Shown one piece after another: positions 7,844 to 15,802 of a stretch of 33,888 bases of DNA; the first letter of the stretch is position 1; each line of letters opens with the position of its first letter. Under the pieces are notes generated by a model. It did not search any database and was not told the origin of the DNA. It was given only the letters and a program-made list of their open reading frames with translations. The position numbers and the translations under genes are program-made. This stretch comes from Actinomycetes bacterium (GTDB taxonomy: Bacteria > Actinomycetota > Thermoleophilia > Gaiellales > Gaiellaceae), in assembly GCA_025964395.1 (NCBI GenBank), contig JAOPYY010000057.1:1-33888 (forward strand). The letters run 5' to 3'.

Positions 7844-8170
7844 CTACTCCTGGAGCCCGGGGAGCAGGCCGCCGAGGTCGGGCGGCAGCAGGGCTTTCAT
7901 CTTCGCCTCGACCTTGGCGTGCGCCGAGCGCAGCGCCTCGTTCGCGGCAGCCATCACCAGGTCGGCGAGCAGCTCCGGGTCGTTCGGGTCGATCGCCTTC
8001 GGGTCGATGCGAAGTTCCTTGATCTCGCCGCCCGCGGTCGCGACCACGGTCACCATCCCGCCCCCGGCAGACGCCTCGGCCGTCTCCTTCGAGGCCTCCT
8101 CCTGCAGCTCGGCCATCTGTGACTGCATTTCCTGCGCTTGCTTCATCAGTGCGTTCAGGTCGAAGCTCAT
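7844..8170 (-). CDS. ybaB: YbaB/EbfC nucleoid-associated protein
   Basis: 108 aa, small DNA-binding protein of the YbaB/EbfC family, which dimerises and coats DNA. Typical sequence: MSFDLNALMKQAQEMQ, a central VTVVATAGGEIKELRIDPKAI strand block, then a long C-terminal helix rich in A/E/K. Start ATG 8170 overlaps the dnaX stop (ATGA), the usual dnaX-ybaB coupling. A longer reading starting at 8497 would run antiframe through dnaX and is a shadow. The stop is followed at once by the ribosome site of the CNB gene. Confidence 0.94.
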   Translation of the reverse strand: MSFDLNALMKQAQEMQSQMAELQEEASKETAEASAGGGMVTVVATAGGEIKELRIDPKAIDPNDPELLADLVMAAANEALRSAHAKVEAKMKALLPPDLGGLLPGLQE

Positions 8171-9774
8171 TCGTCCTGCTCCCTCGCGTCGAAGGTGCTC
8201 TTCAGCAGTTCGAGGACGTCTTCCTCGCTCGTCGGCGCTTCGTCCTCGGCGCCTGCATTCCCCGTCTCGCCAAGCTCGAACGCGACGGCGAGCTTGCGGC
8301 CGGTGACCTCGTAGAGCGCGTCGCGCAGCATCGCGGAGTTCTTCGGGTCCTCTGCGAGCTTCATGTGGAAGGAGGCGGTCTGCGGGAACTCGAGCGTCAG
8401 CGTGTCGCCCGCGAGCGAGGCCGGATGCGCCTCCGCGAGCGTCTTGCCGATCGGGATCGAGCGTTGTTCCACGGCAGGGAGAATTGTGCGGCGCCACGCC
8501 TCTTGCAGCTGTTCGAGGTCGACGCGCAAAGGCTCGTTGCGCAGAGGTTCCGGGGCCGCCTCGAGAACCGGGGCCGGGGTTGCCTCTGCGCTAGGAGGAG
8601 CGGCAGCCGCCCTACTAGGCTTTTCGGGCGGCGCGATGTGTCCCTCCTCGAGCCGCTCGAGGCGAAAAGCCATCGACTCGCGGGAGAGATCGGAAGCGGG
8701 CCGCGTGACCTTCACGAGTGCGAGCTCCAAGGGCAGCCTGGGGTCACCCCCCTGCCGCATGTCGTCGACGGCCACCGCGAGCAGGTCGATCAGGCGCACG
8801 ACCGTCGCGACGGGCATCTGGTTGGCCTGCTCGCGCAGCCGCTCGCGCGCCTCATCGGTGACCGGCAGCGAGTCGGGCACCTCGGTCATGTGTTGCACGA
8901 GCAGCAGGTGGCGCAGGTGCTCGAGCAGGTCGGTGACAAGGCGGCCGAGATCCTGGCCTTGCTCGGAAAGCTCCTCGAGGACCAGCAGCGCCTCGGCGGT
9001 TTCGTTCCCGATGACCATGTCGCAGAGGCGGAAGAGCACCTCGTCCTCAACTGCACCGAGGAGCTGCAGGACGTCCTGCACCGTGATCGCGCCGCCCGTT
9101 GCGGACGCGAGCTGGTCGAGCGTCGAGACCGCGTCGCGGTAGGCGCCGCGCGCGGCGCGCGCGATCAGCGCGAGCGCTGCATCCGGCACGTCGATCTCCT
9201 CGCCGTCTGCGATCCACCGCAGCACCTTCACGAGGTCGGCGAGCCGCGGGCGCTGGAAGACGAACGTCTGGCAACGCGAGCGCACCGTCGGCAGCACCTT
9301 CTGCAACTCGGTCGTGCAGAAGACGAACAGGAGGTGGGGCGGAGGCTCCTCGATCAGCTTCAGCAGCGCGTTCCACGCGGCGTCGGTGAGCTGGTGGGCC
9401 TCGTCGAGGATGTAGACCTTGTACTGGCCCTCGACCGGCTGCAGGACGACACGGTCGCGGATGTCGCGGATGTCGTCGATCCCGCGCTGCGACGCGGCGT
9501 CCATCTCGATCACGTCGAGCGACGTTCCGGCGGCGATCGCGACGCACGCGTGGCAGGTGCCATCGGGCGTCGGAGTAGGACCATGAGCACAGTTGACCGC
9601 CTTCGCGAGGATGCGCGCCAGCGAAGTCTTGCCGGTGCCGCGCGGGCCGGCGAAGAGATAGGCCTGGCGCACCTTGCCCTGGGTGATCGCGTTCGTGAGT
9701 GTCCGCACGACCGCCTCCTGCCCGACCACCTCCTCAAAGGTCTGCGGGCGGTACTTGCGGTAGAGCGCGGCCAT
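8167..9774 (-). CDS. dnaX: DNA polymerase III subunit gamma/tau
   Basis: Clamp-loader ATPase, 535 aa. Walker A GPRGTGKT (43-50), Walker B/DEAH-like YILDEAHQL, sensor 1 FCTTE and the SRC arginine finger are intact. The zinc module has C62, C74 and C77, but the fourth position is Asp71 in place of the usual Cys. Domain III (about 225-360) is followed by an A/P/E-rich linker and a C-terminal tau-like region. No programmed frameshift signal was evident. ATG 9774 has no Shine-Dalgarno; TTGAAT sits 7 nt upstream and may give a leaderless mRNA. Divergent from the hydrolase gene with 19 bp between. Confidence 0.95.
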   Translation of the reverse strand: MAALYRKYRPQTFEEVVGQEAVVRTLTNAITQGKVRQAYLFAGPRGTGKTSLARILAKAVNCAHGPTPTPDGTCHACVAIAAGTSLDVIEMDAASQRGIDDIRDIRDRVVLQPVEGQYKVYILDEAHQLTDAAWNALLKLIEEPPPHLLFVFCTTELQKVLPTVRSRCQTFVFQRPRLADLVKVLRWIADGEEIDVPDAALALIARAARGAYRDAVSTLDQLASATGGAITVQDVLQLLGAVEDEVLFRLCDMVIGNETAEALLVLEELSEQGQDLGRLVTDLLEHLRHLLLVQHMTEVPDSLPVTDEARERLREQANQMPVATVVRLIDLLAVAVDDMRQGGDPRLPLELALVKVTRPASDLSRESMAFRLERLEEGHIAPPEKPSRAAAAPPSAEATPAPVLEAAPEPLRNEPLRVDLEQLQEAWRRTILPAVEQRSIPIGKTLAEAHPASLAGDTLTLEFPQTASFHMKLAEDPKNSAMLRDALYEVTGRKLAVAFELGETGNAGAEDEAPTSEEDVLELLKSTFDAREQDE

Positions 9775-9793
9775 CGAGACGATTCAAGCAGAG

Positions 9794-10705
9794 ATGACCG
9801 AGGCTGAGATGCTGGCCGAGACGCGGGCCTTCAACGAGGAGCTCGAACAGGCCCTGGCCCTGGTTCCGCCGGTGCAGGATCTGCCGCCGGAGGTGACGAG
9901 GCGCGCCCGCCGCGCGGGGCGAGGCGTCTTCCCAGCGCCTGTATTCCTGGACAACGCCCGGACAGAGACCGCCCGCGGGGTCCCGGTCCGGATCTTCGAG
10001 CCGCCCGACTCAGAGGGCGCCTACCTGCACGTCCACGGTGGCGGCTGGGTGTTCGGCGGAGCCGACATGCAAGACGAGCTGCTGTGGGAGCTCGCGCAGG
10101 AAAGCAGGCTCACCGTGGTCAGCGTCGACTACCGGCTCGCGCCCGAGCACCCCTACCCTGCGGGCCCGGACGATTGCGAGGCGGCGGCACTCTGGTTCCT
10201 CGACCGCTACGAAGGCCGCCTGACGATCGGCGGCGAGTCGGCGGGAGCGCACCTCGCCGTCTTGACGTTGCTCCGCCTACGCGACCGGCACGGCATCTCG
10301 CCCCGCACGTTCGCCGTGGCGAACCTCGTCTTCGGGGCCTTCGACCTGACTGGCACGCCGAGCTGTCGGCTCTGGGGCGATCGCAACCTCATCCTGTCGA
10401 CGCCGACCGTGGACTGGTACGCCGACTGCTTCCTGCCGGGGATGCCGGACCGCGAGCGCCGGTCGCCGGAGGTCTCACCGCTCTTCGCGGACCTGCACGA
10501 CCTGCCGCCGGCGCTCTTCTCGTGCGGGACGCTCGACCCGTTGCTCGACGACTCGCTCTTCATGGAAGCGCGCTGGCGTGCGGCGGGCAACGAGGCGACG
10601 CTTTCCCTCTGGGAGGAGGGCGTGCACGGTTTCGTGTTCTTCCCGCTCGAGCTCGAGATCGCACGGCGCTCGAACGCCGAGCAGACGGCGTTCCTGCGGC
10701 GTTAG
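9794..10705 (+). CDS. alpha/beta hydrolase, hormone-sensitive-lipase type (esterase)
   Basis: 303 aa. Oxyanion-hole motif HGGGW (81-85), nucleophile elbow GGESAGA with S149, acid D248 in GTLDPLLDD and H278 in EGVHGF make a complete triad of the HSL (family IV) esterases/acetyl hydrolases. DYRLAPEHPYPAG (112-124) is the family hallmark. No signal peptide, so cytoplasmic; likely acts on short acyl esters. The 3' end overlaps the DUF1684 gene by 4 bp in convergent orientation. Nothing suggests horizontal transfer. Confidence 0.93.
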   Translation: MTEAEMLAETRAFNEELEQALALVPPVQDLPPEVTRRARRAGRGVFPAPVFLDNARTETARGVPVRIFEPPDSEGAYLHVHGGGWVFGGADMQDELLWELAQESRLTVVSVDYRLAPEHPYPAGPDDCEAAALWFLDRYEGRLTIGGESAGAHLAVLTLLRLRDRHGISPRTFAVANLVFGAFDLTGTPSCRLWGDRNLILSTPTVDWYADCFLPGMPDRERRSPEVSPLFADLHDLPPALFSCGTLDPLLDDSLFMEARWRAAGNEATLSLWEEGVHGFVFFPLELEIARRSNAEQTAFLRR

Positions 10706-11283
10706 ACCCGTTCCCCCGCGCGCACCGCAACCGCGAGCCTGTTGCCGGGCGGCGCGAGCGGGCAGACCCACCGCGGGTCGTAGGCGCACGAAGGGTTGTA
10801 GGCGAAGTTGAAGTCGAGCACGAGCTTGCCGTCGCGCTCGCCGAGATCGGATCCCTTCACCGTGTCGAGCAGGTAGCGGCACGCGCCGTACGTCTCGGTG
10901 CCGCTCGTCGCGTCGGCGAAGGAGAGAAATACGCCGCCGCCGTAGCCGTCGAGCCAGTAAAGGTCGAGCGACCGCTGTTCGCCGGCAAGCTCGAAGCGCG
11001 TGCGCGCGAAGCGCGTGAACGAGTAAGGCTCCTCACCCGACGTCGCGATCTCGCGGTGCTCGCGGTCGGCGGGCTCGACGGTCCCGTGCACGCGGAGTGC
11101 TCGGTCGTAGTCGAAGTACAGCGGTCGCGCAGTGGGCGACGGCGACTGCGGGTGTGAGCGGAAGAGCTCCTCGCGCACGTCGCGCCAGTGCTGCCACGCG
11201 CGCTCCGGCTGCGGGTCGGCGCGAATCTCCGCGTACAGCTCGAAGATCCGCCGCTTCCAGTCGAGGAGCTCGAGCTCGTCCAC
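10702..11283 (-). CDS. DUF1684 family protein
   Basis: 193 aa. The C-terminal signature DFNFAYNPSCAYDPRWVCPLAPPGNRL marks DUF1684, with YFDYDRALRV in the middle; the family is widespread in actinobacteria and bacteroidetes and uncharacterised. The start is GTG 11283; TAGGCT lies 6 nt upstream with no Shine-Dalgarno, which suggests a leaderless message. No membrane segment or signal peptide. Its 3' end overlaps the hydrolase gene by 4 bp. Confidence 0.85.
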   Translation of the reverse strand: MDELELLDWKRRIFELYAEIRADPQPERAWQHWRDVREELFRSHPQSPSPTARPLYFDYDRALRVHGTVEPADREHREIATSGEEPYSFTRFARTRFELAGEQRSLDLYWLDGYGGGVFLSFADATSGTETYGACRYLLDTVKGSDLGERDGKLVLDFNFAYNPSCAYDPRWVCPLAPPGNRLAVAVRAGERV

Positions 11284-11300
11284 CGCACGAGCCTAGACCA

Positions 11301-11326
11301 GCAGTGAGCTAGTGCAGTGAGCTAGT
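11301..11326. repeat. perfect 13-bp tandem duplication
   Basis: GCAGTGAGCTAGT occurs twice with no spacer (11301-11313, 11314-11326). Read on the - strand the second copy holds the TAG stop of the next gene, and the first copy repeats the same TAG just downstream. It looks like a recent replication-slippage event at a gene end. Confidence 0.95.
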
Positions 11327-11945
11327 CGAGCGCCGACGGATGCACGAACGGCACGAGCGACTGCCGGTCCGTGCGCAGGACAGCGACGAGTGACCTGGGC
11401 GTGATCACGCGCGCCTGCGCGTGTTCCGGTCGCGGGAGAGGGCTCTGGTAACCGGCCGGTGACCACGCCAGGAGGCTGGTGCCAAGCACGAGGTGCGGCG
11501 CGCCGTCGTGCAGAACGAACGCGCCATCGGGGAGCTCGTCGAGCGGCGCGTCGTGATGTCGTTGCGCCCGTGTGCCGGGATCGATGCGCTCGTCGTGCAG
11601 CTCTGCATCGATCGCGTCGGCGCTCGACTGTCCTGGGTGCAGCGTCTGCCAGGTCTCGACGAACCGGTTGTAGTCGGCGCGACGGCAGAGCGCGCAGGGA
11701 CGGTGGCCTGCCGCAAAGGCTGTCGCCTCGTCGAGGAAGAACAGCTCGGTGAACTTTCCGGGCTGTAGCAGTGCCTTCCGTTGCCAATCCTTGAACCGGA
11801 GCCGGCACGAAATCCAGCGCCGGCCGTTGTAGCGCCGCCTGATCTGCCCGGTCTCGTCGTGCAGGCAGCCGCGATTCCCGTAGACAAGGCCCCGCGCTGG
11901 GGTGGCGATCAGGTCGCTGAGCGGAGTGACGCGATTCTGGCGCAA
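11322..11945 (-). CDS. conserved unknown protein with Ada-like HRPCxxC motif
   Basis: 207 aa; I do not know a function. GHRPCALCRR (80-89) resembles the zinc-cysteine loop of Ada-type methyl-phosphotriester domains. C27 and C47 (GNRGCLHD, RWISCRLRF) could complete a four-Cys zinc site with C84 and C87. Between them lies FTELFFLDEATAFAAGHRPC, which I recall as a conserved stretch of uncharacterised actinobacterial proteins. No signal peptide. The start is probably TTG 11945; TAGCCT sits 9 nt before it. The stop is inside the 13-bp tandem duplication. Confidence 0.7.
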   Translation of the reverse strand: MRQNRVTPLSDLIATPARGLVYGNRGCLHDETGQIRRRYNGRRWISCRLRFKDWQRKALLQPGKFTELFFLDEATAFAAGHRPCALCRRADYNRFVETWQTLHPGQSSADAIDAELHDERIDPGTRAQRHHDAPLDELPDGAFVLHDGAPHLVLGTSLLAWSPAGYQSPLPRPEHAQARVITPRSLVAVLRTDRQSLVPFVHPSALD

Positions 11946-12023
11946 CGTCGGTCAAGGCTAGAGTCCCGCTACGAGCCTCCGCCGGCGACCTTGAACCCGT
12001 CCGCTTGCACCTCCTCTGGCTCG

Positions 12024-12037
12024 CGTTGAACTCAACG
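12024..12037. promoter_or_regulatory. 14-bp dyad upstream of the ANTAR gene
   Basis: CGTTGA-AC-TCAACG, a perfect 6-bp inverted repeat 14 bp before the TTG start and directly before the ribosome site GGGAAGG. It could be an operator or a weak RNA hairpin; no regulator is identified. Confidence 0.35.
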
Positions 12038-12050
12038 GGAAGGTGCGGAT

Positions 12051-12593
12051 TTGGACGGGTCGACCAGCGAGCAGGACTGGCGCGTGCGTGCAGAGCAACT
12101 GCAGGAGGCCCTGAGCTCTCGGATCAGCGTGGAGCAGGCCAAGGGGATCCTCGGCGAGCGGCTCGGCCTCGACATGGAGGGCGCCTTTGCGCTCCTGCGT
12201 TACGCGGCGCGCAGCGAACGGATGAAGCTCCACGACCTCGCGCAAGCTGTCGTCGACAACGAGGAGACGCCGGAGCCGGTGATTCGTGCCCTTGCCAAGC
12301 ACGCGTCCATTCTGACGAGCGCGCCGCGCTCGGATCGCATCGTGCAGACGGAGCTGTTCTTCCGCGCGATCAACGAAGAGATCGCCCGGAACGACGGCCA
12401 CGGGACGACGCTCTTCCTCTGCGAGTGCGGGAACCGCGCGTGCACCGAGGGGATCGAGCTCACCGCCGAAGCGCTGCACCACCTGCACGCGGACGGAGGT
12501 CTGTTCGTCGTGCTTCCGGGGCACGAGATCCCCGACGTCGAGAGCGTGGTCGACCGCCATAACGGGTACTTGCTCGTCCGGAAGAACGACTAG
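12051..12593 (+). CDS. ANTAR-domain protein with C-terminal CxCxxxxC module
   Basis: 180 aa. Residues about 15-70 form an ANTAR RNA-binding domain (SSRISVEQAKGILGERLGLD, then AFALLRYAARS and LHDLAQAVV); ANTAR proteins act as antiterminators by binding paired hexaloop hairpins. After a linker the C-terminal 60 residues carry FLCECGNRACTEGIELT and GGLFVVLPGHEIP, a small module seen in many actinobacterial proteins, perhaps metal-binding through three cysteines. No receiver, GAF or PAS sensor precedes the ANTAR, so the C-terminal module may be the sensor. Start TTG 12051 has GGAAGG 7-8 nt upstream. Confidence 0.78.
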   Translation: MDGSTSEQDWRVRAEQLQEALSSRISVEQAKGILGERLGLDMEGAFALLRYAARSERMKLHDLAQAVVDNEETPEPVIRALAKHASILTSAPRSDRIVQTELFFRAINEEIARNDGHGTTLFLCECGNRACTEGIELTAEALHHLHADGGLFVVLPGHEIPDVESVVDRHNGYLLVRKND

Positions 12594-12719
12594 CCTCGGC
12601 GACGCGATCTGGGCGATCGACACGTCGTGAGCGGCCGCGCACAGCGCGTGACCGCGCCCTGTCGCTAGAACGCACCCCGCGAGTTGCGCCTCCGGCACGA
12701 GGTGCGCGAAGATACGCAG

Positions 12720-13562
12720 ATGGCTCTCGACGCAGAGGCCGACGGTTTGGCCGGCACCGCCGCGGCCGCCGCTGCCTTGCCCCATCGCGACGACGAGCCG
12801 ATCACGTGCTACGAGCGCCGGCGCTATCTCCTCGCGCGTGCCCGCGCCGAGGGGCGGGTCACTGTGACCGGCGCGGCGCAGGAGCTGCACATGTCGGTGG
12901 AGACTGTTCGCCGCGACCTCAAGGTGCTCGAGGCTCACGGTCTGGTCCGCCGCGAGTACGGCGTTGCGTACCCCGTCGAAACCGCCGGGTTCGAGAGCGA
13001 TCTCGCAGCCCGCGAGTCCGAGTGGCTGCCGGAGAAGCGCCGGATCGCCGCCGAGGCGGTCCACCACCTTGACGATGCCGAGACGATCTTCATCGACGAG
13101 GGCTACCTGCCGCAGCTCGTCGCGCAGCAGCTGCCGACGGAGACCGCACTGACCGTCGTCACTGCATCGCTGCCGGTCGCTTCGATGCTCGCAATGCGCC
13201 CCTCGGTTTCAGTGGTCGTCCTCGGCGGCCGTCTGCGCGGACGGACGTTAGCGACAGTCGACCGCTGGGCCACGGAGATGTTGTCCGACTTCGTGATCGA
13301 CCTGGCCTTCATGGGTGCGAACGGCATCTCACGCATGCACGGACTGACCACCCCGGACCCCGCGGTGGCCGCGGTGAAGTCCGCCGCCATGCGCGCATCT
13401 CGCCGCCGCATCTTCATCGGCGCGCATCTGAAGTTCTCGGCGGTGAGCTTCGCGCGCTTTGCCGAGGTGTCGGAGTTCGAGGCGTTGATCACCGACACGC
13501 GCCTCTCGCTCTCGGAGGCGCACCGCTACATGCAGCTCGGCCCGACCGTCATCCGCGTCTAG
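12720..13562 (+). CDS. DeoR-family transcriptional regulator
   Basis: 280 aa from ATG 12720. N-terminal winged helix about 30-90 ([20 protein letters not shown], then [19 protein letters not shown], the DeoR signature), then the sugar-phosphate-binding DeoRC domain with [22 protein letters not shown] and [12 protein letters not shown] at 12684 would add twelve residues and is less likely. It ends 4 bp into the 3' end of the importer operon and is the obvious candidate to control it. DeoR repressors answer to phosphorylated sugars, so the importer substrate is probably phosphorylated or oxidised after uptake. Confidence 0.88.
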   Translation: MALDAEADGLAGTAAAAAALPHRDDEPITCYERRRYLLARARAEGRVTVTGAAQELHMSVETVRRDLKVLEAHGLVRREYGVAYPVETAGFESDLAARESEWLPEKRRIAAEAVHHLDDAETIFIDEGYLPQLVAQQLPTETALTVVTASLPVASMLAMRPSVSVVVLGGRLRGRTLATVDRWATEMLSDFVIDLAFMGANGISRMHGLTTPDPAVAAVKSAAMRASRRRIFIGAHLKFSAVSFARFAEVSEFEALITDTRLSLSEAHRYMQLGPTVIRV

Positions 13563-14776
13563 GACGCCTGCCCCGCGGCGCCCGCCAGGCTCGAGCGGTC
13601 GCTGTCGCCGTCGATCGCGAGGCCGGTCGCAGGGTCGAAGAAGTGCAGCCGCTGCGTGTTGACGACCAACCGCAGCTTCTCTCCCTCGCGCGCCGCCGTT
13701 CGTGGATGGATGCGGGCGACGAAGATCGCGCCCGCGTCTCCCAGAGGTTCCATGAACTCGCCGGCGTCTGCGCCCGTCGCGCCCGCGGTCGCGACCTCGA
13801 AGTGCACGAGCACCTCGGACCCGAGAGCTTCCCGCAGGGTGGCCACGGTGTCGAGCGTCCGGTCCGGCGACGCCTCGGGCGCAAAGGCGGCGTCCTCGAA
13901 GTCCTCGGGACGGATGCCGAGGATCACGTCTCGGCCCTCGAAACTGCGAAGGGCCGGACGCTCGGCGACCAGGGCTTCGTCGACCGTCAACGTGTACTGA
14001 CCGAAGCTGACGCTCAGATCTGCGTTGCTTCGAACCAGCTGCGCGGTGACCATGTTCATCGCCGGTGAGCCGATGAAGCCGGCCACGAACTGGTTCGCCG
14101 GCCGCTCGTAGACGCGTTCGGGCGTGTCGACTTGCTGCAGATGGCCGCTGCGCATGACGGCGATGCGGTCGCCCATCGTCATCGCCTCGGTCTGATCGTG
14201 CGTGACGTAGATCGTCGTCACTCCGAGCTCTCGCTGGAGCTTGTGAATCTCCGCCCGCATCTGCACGCGCAGCTTCGCGTCGAGGTTCGAAAGCGGCTCA
14301 TCCATCAGGAACACGCTGGGATCGCGCACGATCGCTCGGCCCATCGCGACGCGCTGCCGCTGCCCGCCGGAGAGCGCGCGGGGCTTGCGCTGGAGCAGGT
14401 CTTCGAGCCCGAGCGTCGTCGCAGCGGCGACAACCTTGCGGGAGATCTCTGCTTTCGACAGCTTCCGCAGCCGCAGACCGAAGGCGAGATTCTCCTCAAC
14501 CGTCATGTGCGGGTAGAGAGCGTAGGTCTGGAAGACCATCGCAATGTCGCGGTCCTTCGACGAGACGTCGTTGACGACGCGGTCTCCGATCGAGATTTCT
14601 CCTTCGCTGATCTCCTCAAGACCCGCGACCATTCGCAGCGCGGTCGTCTTGCCGCAACCCGACGGGCCGACGAAGACCATGAACTCGCCTTCGTCGATCA
14701 TGAGATCGAGCGAATCGACGGCGAGCGTTCCGTCCGCATAGATCTTCGAGACTCCCTGGAACTCAATGGTGGCCAA
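13559..14776 (-). CDS. ABC transporter ATPase, MalK/UgpC type
   Basis: 405 aa. Walker [10 protein letters not shown] (37-45), Q-loop Q83, signature LSGGQRQR (135-142), Walker B VFLMDEP (155-161) and H-loop YVTHD. The C-terminal 160 residues form the TOBE/regulatory domain of the CUT1 family ([19 protein letters not shown]). Energises uptake with the two permeases upstream. Last gene of the operon, 12 bp after the dehydrogenase stop. ATPases of this kind are often shared between several CUT1 importers. Its stop overlaps the DeoR stop region by 4 bp, convergent. Confidence 0.94.
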   Translation of the reverse strand: MATIEFQGVSKIYADGTLAVDSLDLMIDEGEFMVFVGPSGCGKTTALRMVAGLEEISEGEISIGDRVVNDVSSKDRDIAMVFQTYALYPHMTVEENLAFGLRLRKLSKAEISRKVVAAATTLGLEDLLQRKPRALSGGQRQRVAMGRAIVRDPSVFLMDEPLSNLDAKLRVQMRAEIHKLQRELGVTTIYVTHDQTEAMTMGDRIAVMRSGHLQQVDTPERVYERPANQFVAGFIGSPAMNMVTAQLVRSNADLSVSFGQYTLTVDEALVAERPALRSFEGRDVILGIRPEDFEDAAFAPEASPDRTLDTVATLREALGSEVLVHFEVATAGATGADAGEFMEPLGDAGAIFVARIHPRTAAREGEKLRLVVNTQRLHFFDPATGLAIDGDSDRSSLAGAAGQAS

Positions 14777-14788
14777 GGTTGGCTCCTT

Positions 14789-15802
14789 TCATCCTGGCTG
14801 GATCTGCACCTTGAACGCCTCGCCCGAGCCGGCGAGCTCGAGCGCCTCCGGGAAGCGTTCGATCGGGAAACGGTCCGAGAGCAGCGGCTTGACGTCGACC
14901 GCGCCACTCTCGAGCAGCGCGAGGGCGTCGTGGAACGTGTAGCGAAGCGCGAACGAACCGAAGATCTCCAGGTCCTGGCTGTAGACGTCGTACGGGCTGA
15001 TCGAGATCCGCGCGTCAGGGGGGTTCACACCGAAGAAGAGGAGCTTTCCGTTCTTGCGAACGTGCGTGAACATGTGCTCGACGACCGAAGGCACGCCCGT
15101 GCAGTCGATCACGACATCGAAGCCGAGCGGCGAGATCTCGGTGAGCGCAGCGTCGGCGGACGACCCTGCGAGGACCGTTTCGTGCGCGCCGAGCGTGCGC
15201 GCGAGAGAGAGCTTCTCCCCTTTCATGTCGACGACCGCGATCGTGCTCGCCCCGCCGTGCTTGACGAGCTGGAGCATGAGCAGGCCGATCGGCCCGGCGC
15301 CGTAGATCAGCGCGTTCGCACCGAGCGGCAGGCGCAGGCGTTGCAGTCCGTAGACGACGCAGGAGATCGGCTCGATGAACGCCGCGACCTCGTACTCCAT
15401 GTCGCCGACGGGGTAGACGTTTGCCGTCGGCGCGACGACGTAATCTGCGAAGCCACCGTCGCGGGTGACGCCGATCGCGTTCCAGTTCAGGCAGTGGTTC
15501 CCCTGAGCGCGCTGGCAGAAGAAGCAGGTGCCGCAGAAGAGGCTCGGGTCGACGCCGACGCGGTCGCCGACGCGGAGCGCGGTCTCGATCTTCTGCGGCC
15601 CAAGCGCCACGACCTCGCCGGCGAGCTCGTGGCCTCCAATCAGCGGGTACGACGGGAAGAACTCACCCTCGTAGATGTGCTGATCGGTGCCGCAGATCCC
15701 GCACGCGGCCACCCGGACGAGGACCTCGTTCGGGCCAGGCTCCGGGTCCGGCGCTTCACGGATCGAGAGCTCGCGGCGCGCTTGGTAGTAGGCGGCCTTC
15801 AC
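14789..15802 (-). CDS. zinc-dependent medium-chain dehydrogenase (polyol dehydrogenase-like)
   Basis: 337 aa from GTG 15802, whose GTGA overlaps the upstream permease stop. Catalytic zinc set C37 (GICGTD), H58/E59 (GGHE) and E144; structural zinc C90, C93, C96, C104 complete; NAD(P) fold GAGPIG (168-173) with an acidic residue in VVDMKG, suggesting NAD preference. Closest in style to sorbitol/xylitol/threonine dehydrogenases. Inside an importer operon it most likely oxidises the imported polyol to a ketose. A longer reading starting at 16300 is a shadow of the permease gene. Exact substrate unknown. Confidence 0.9.
   Translation of the reverse strand: MKAAYYQARRELSIREAPDPEPGPNEVLVRVAACGICGTDQHIYEGEFFPSYPLIGGHELAGEVVALGPQKIETALRVGDRVGVDPSLFCGTCFFCQRAQGNHCLNWNAIGVTRDGGFADYVVAPTANVYPVGDMEYEVAAFIEPISCVVYGLQRLRLPLGANALIYGAGPIGLLMLQLVKHGGASTIAVVDMKGEKLSLARTLGAHETVLAGSSADAALTEISPLGFDVVIDCTGVPSVVEHMFTHVRKNGKLLFFGVNPPDARISISPYDVYSQDLEIFGSFALRYTFHDALALLESGAVDVKPLLSDRFPIERFPEALELAGSGEAFKVQIQPG

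Noticed and set aside
8171-8497. Extended N-terminus for YbaB
   Set aside because: It lies out of frame inside dnaX and has shadow composition; ATG 8170 overlaps the dnaX stop in the usual way.
9775-9793. SRP RNA gene next to dnaX
   Set aside because: Only 19 bp separate dnaX from the hydrolase gene, too short for an SRP RNA.
8119-9807. Long + strand frame opposite dnaX
   Set aside because: Antisense to a well-supported dnaX; arginine-rich with no recognisable domain.
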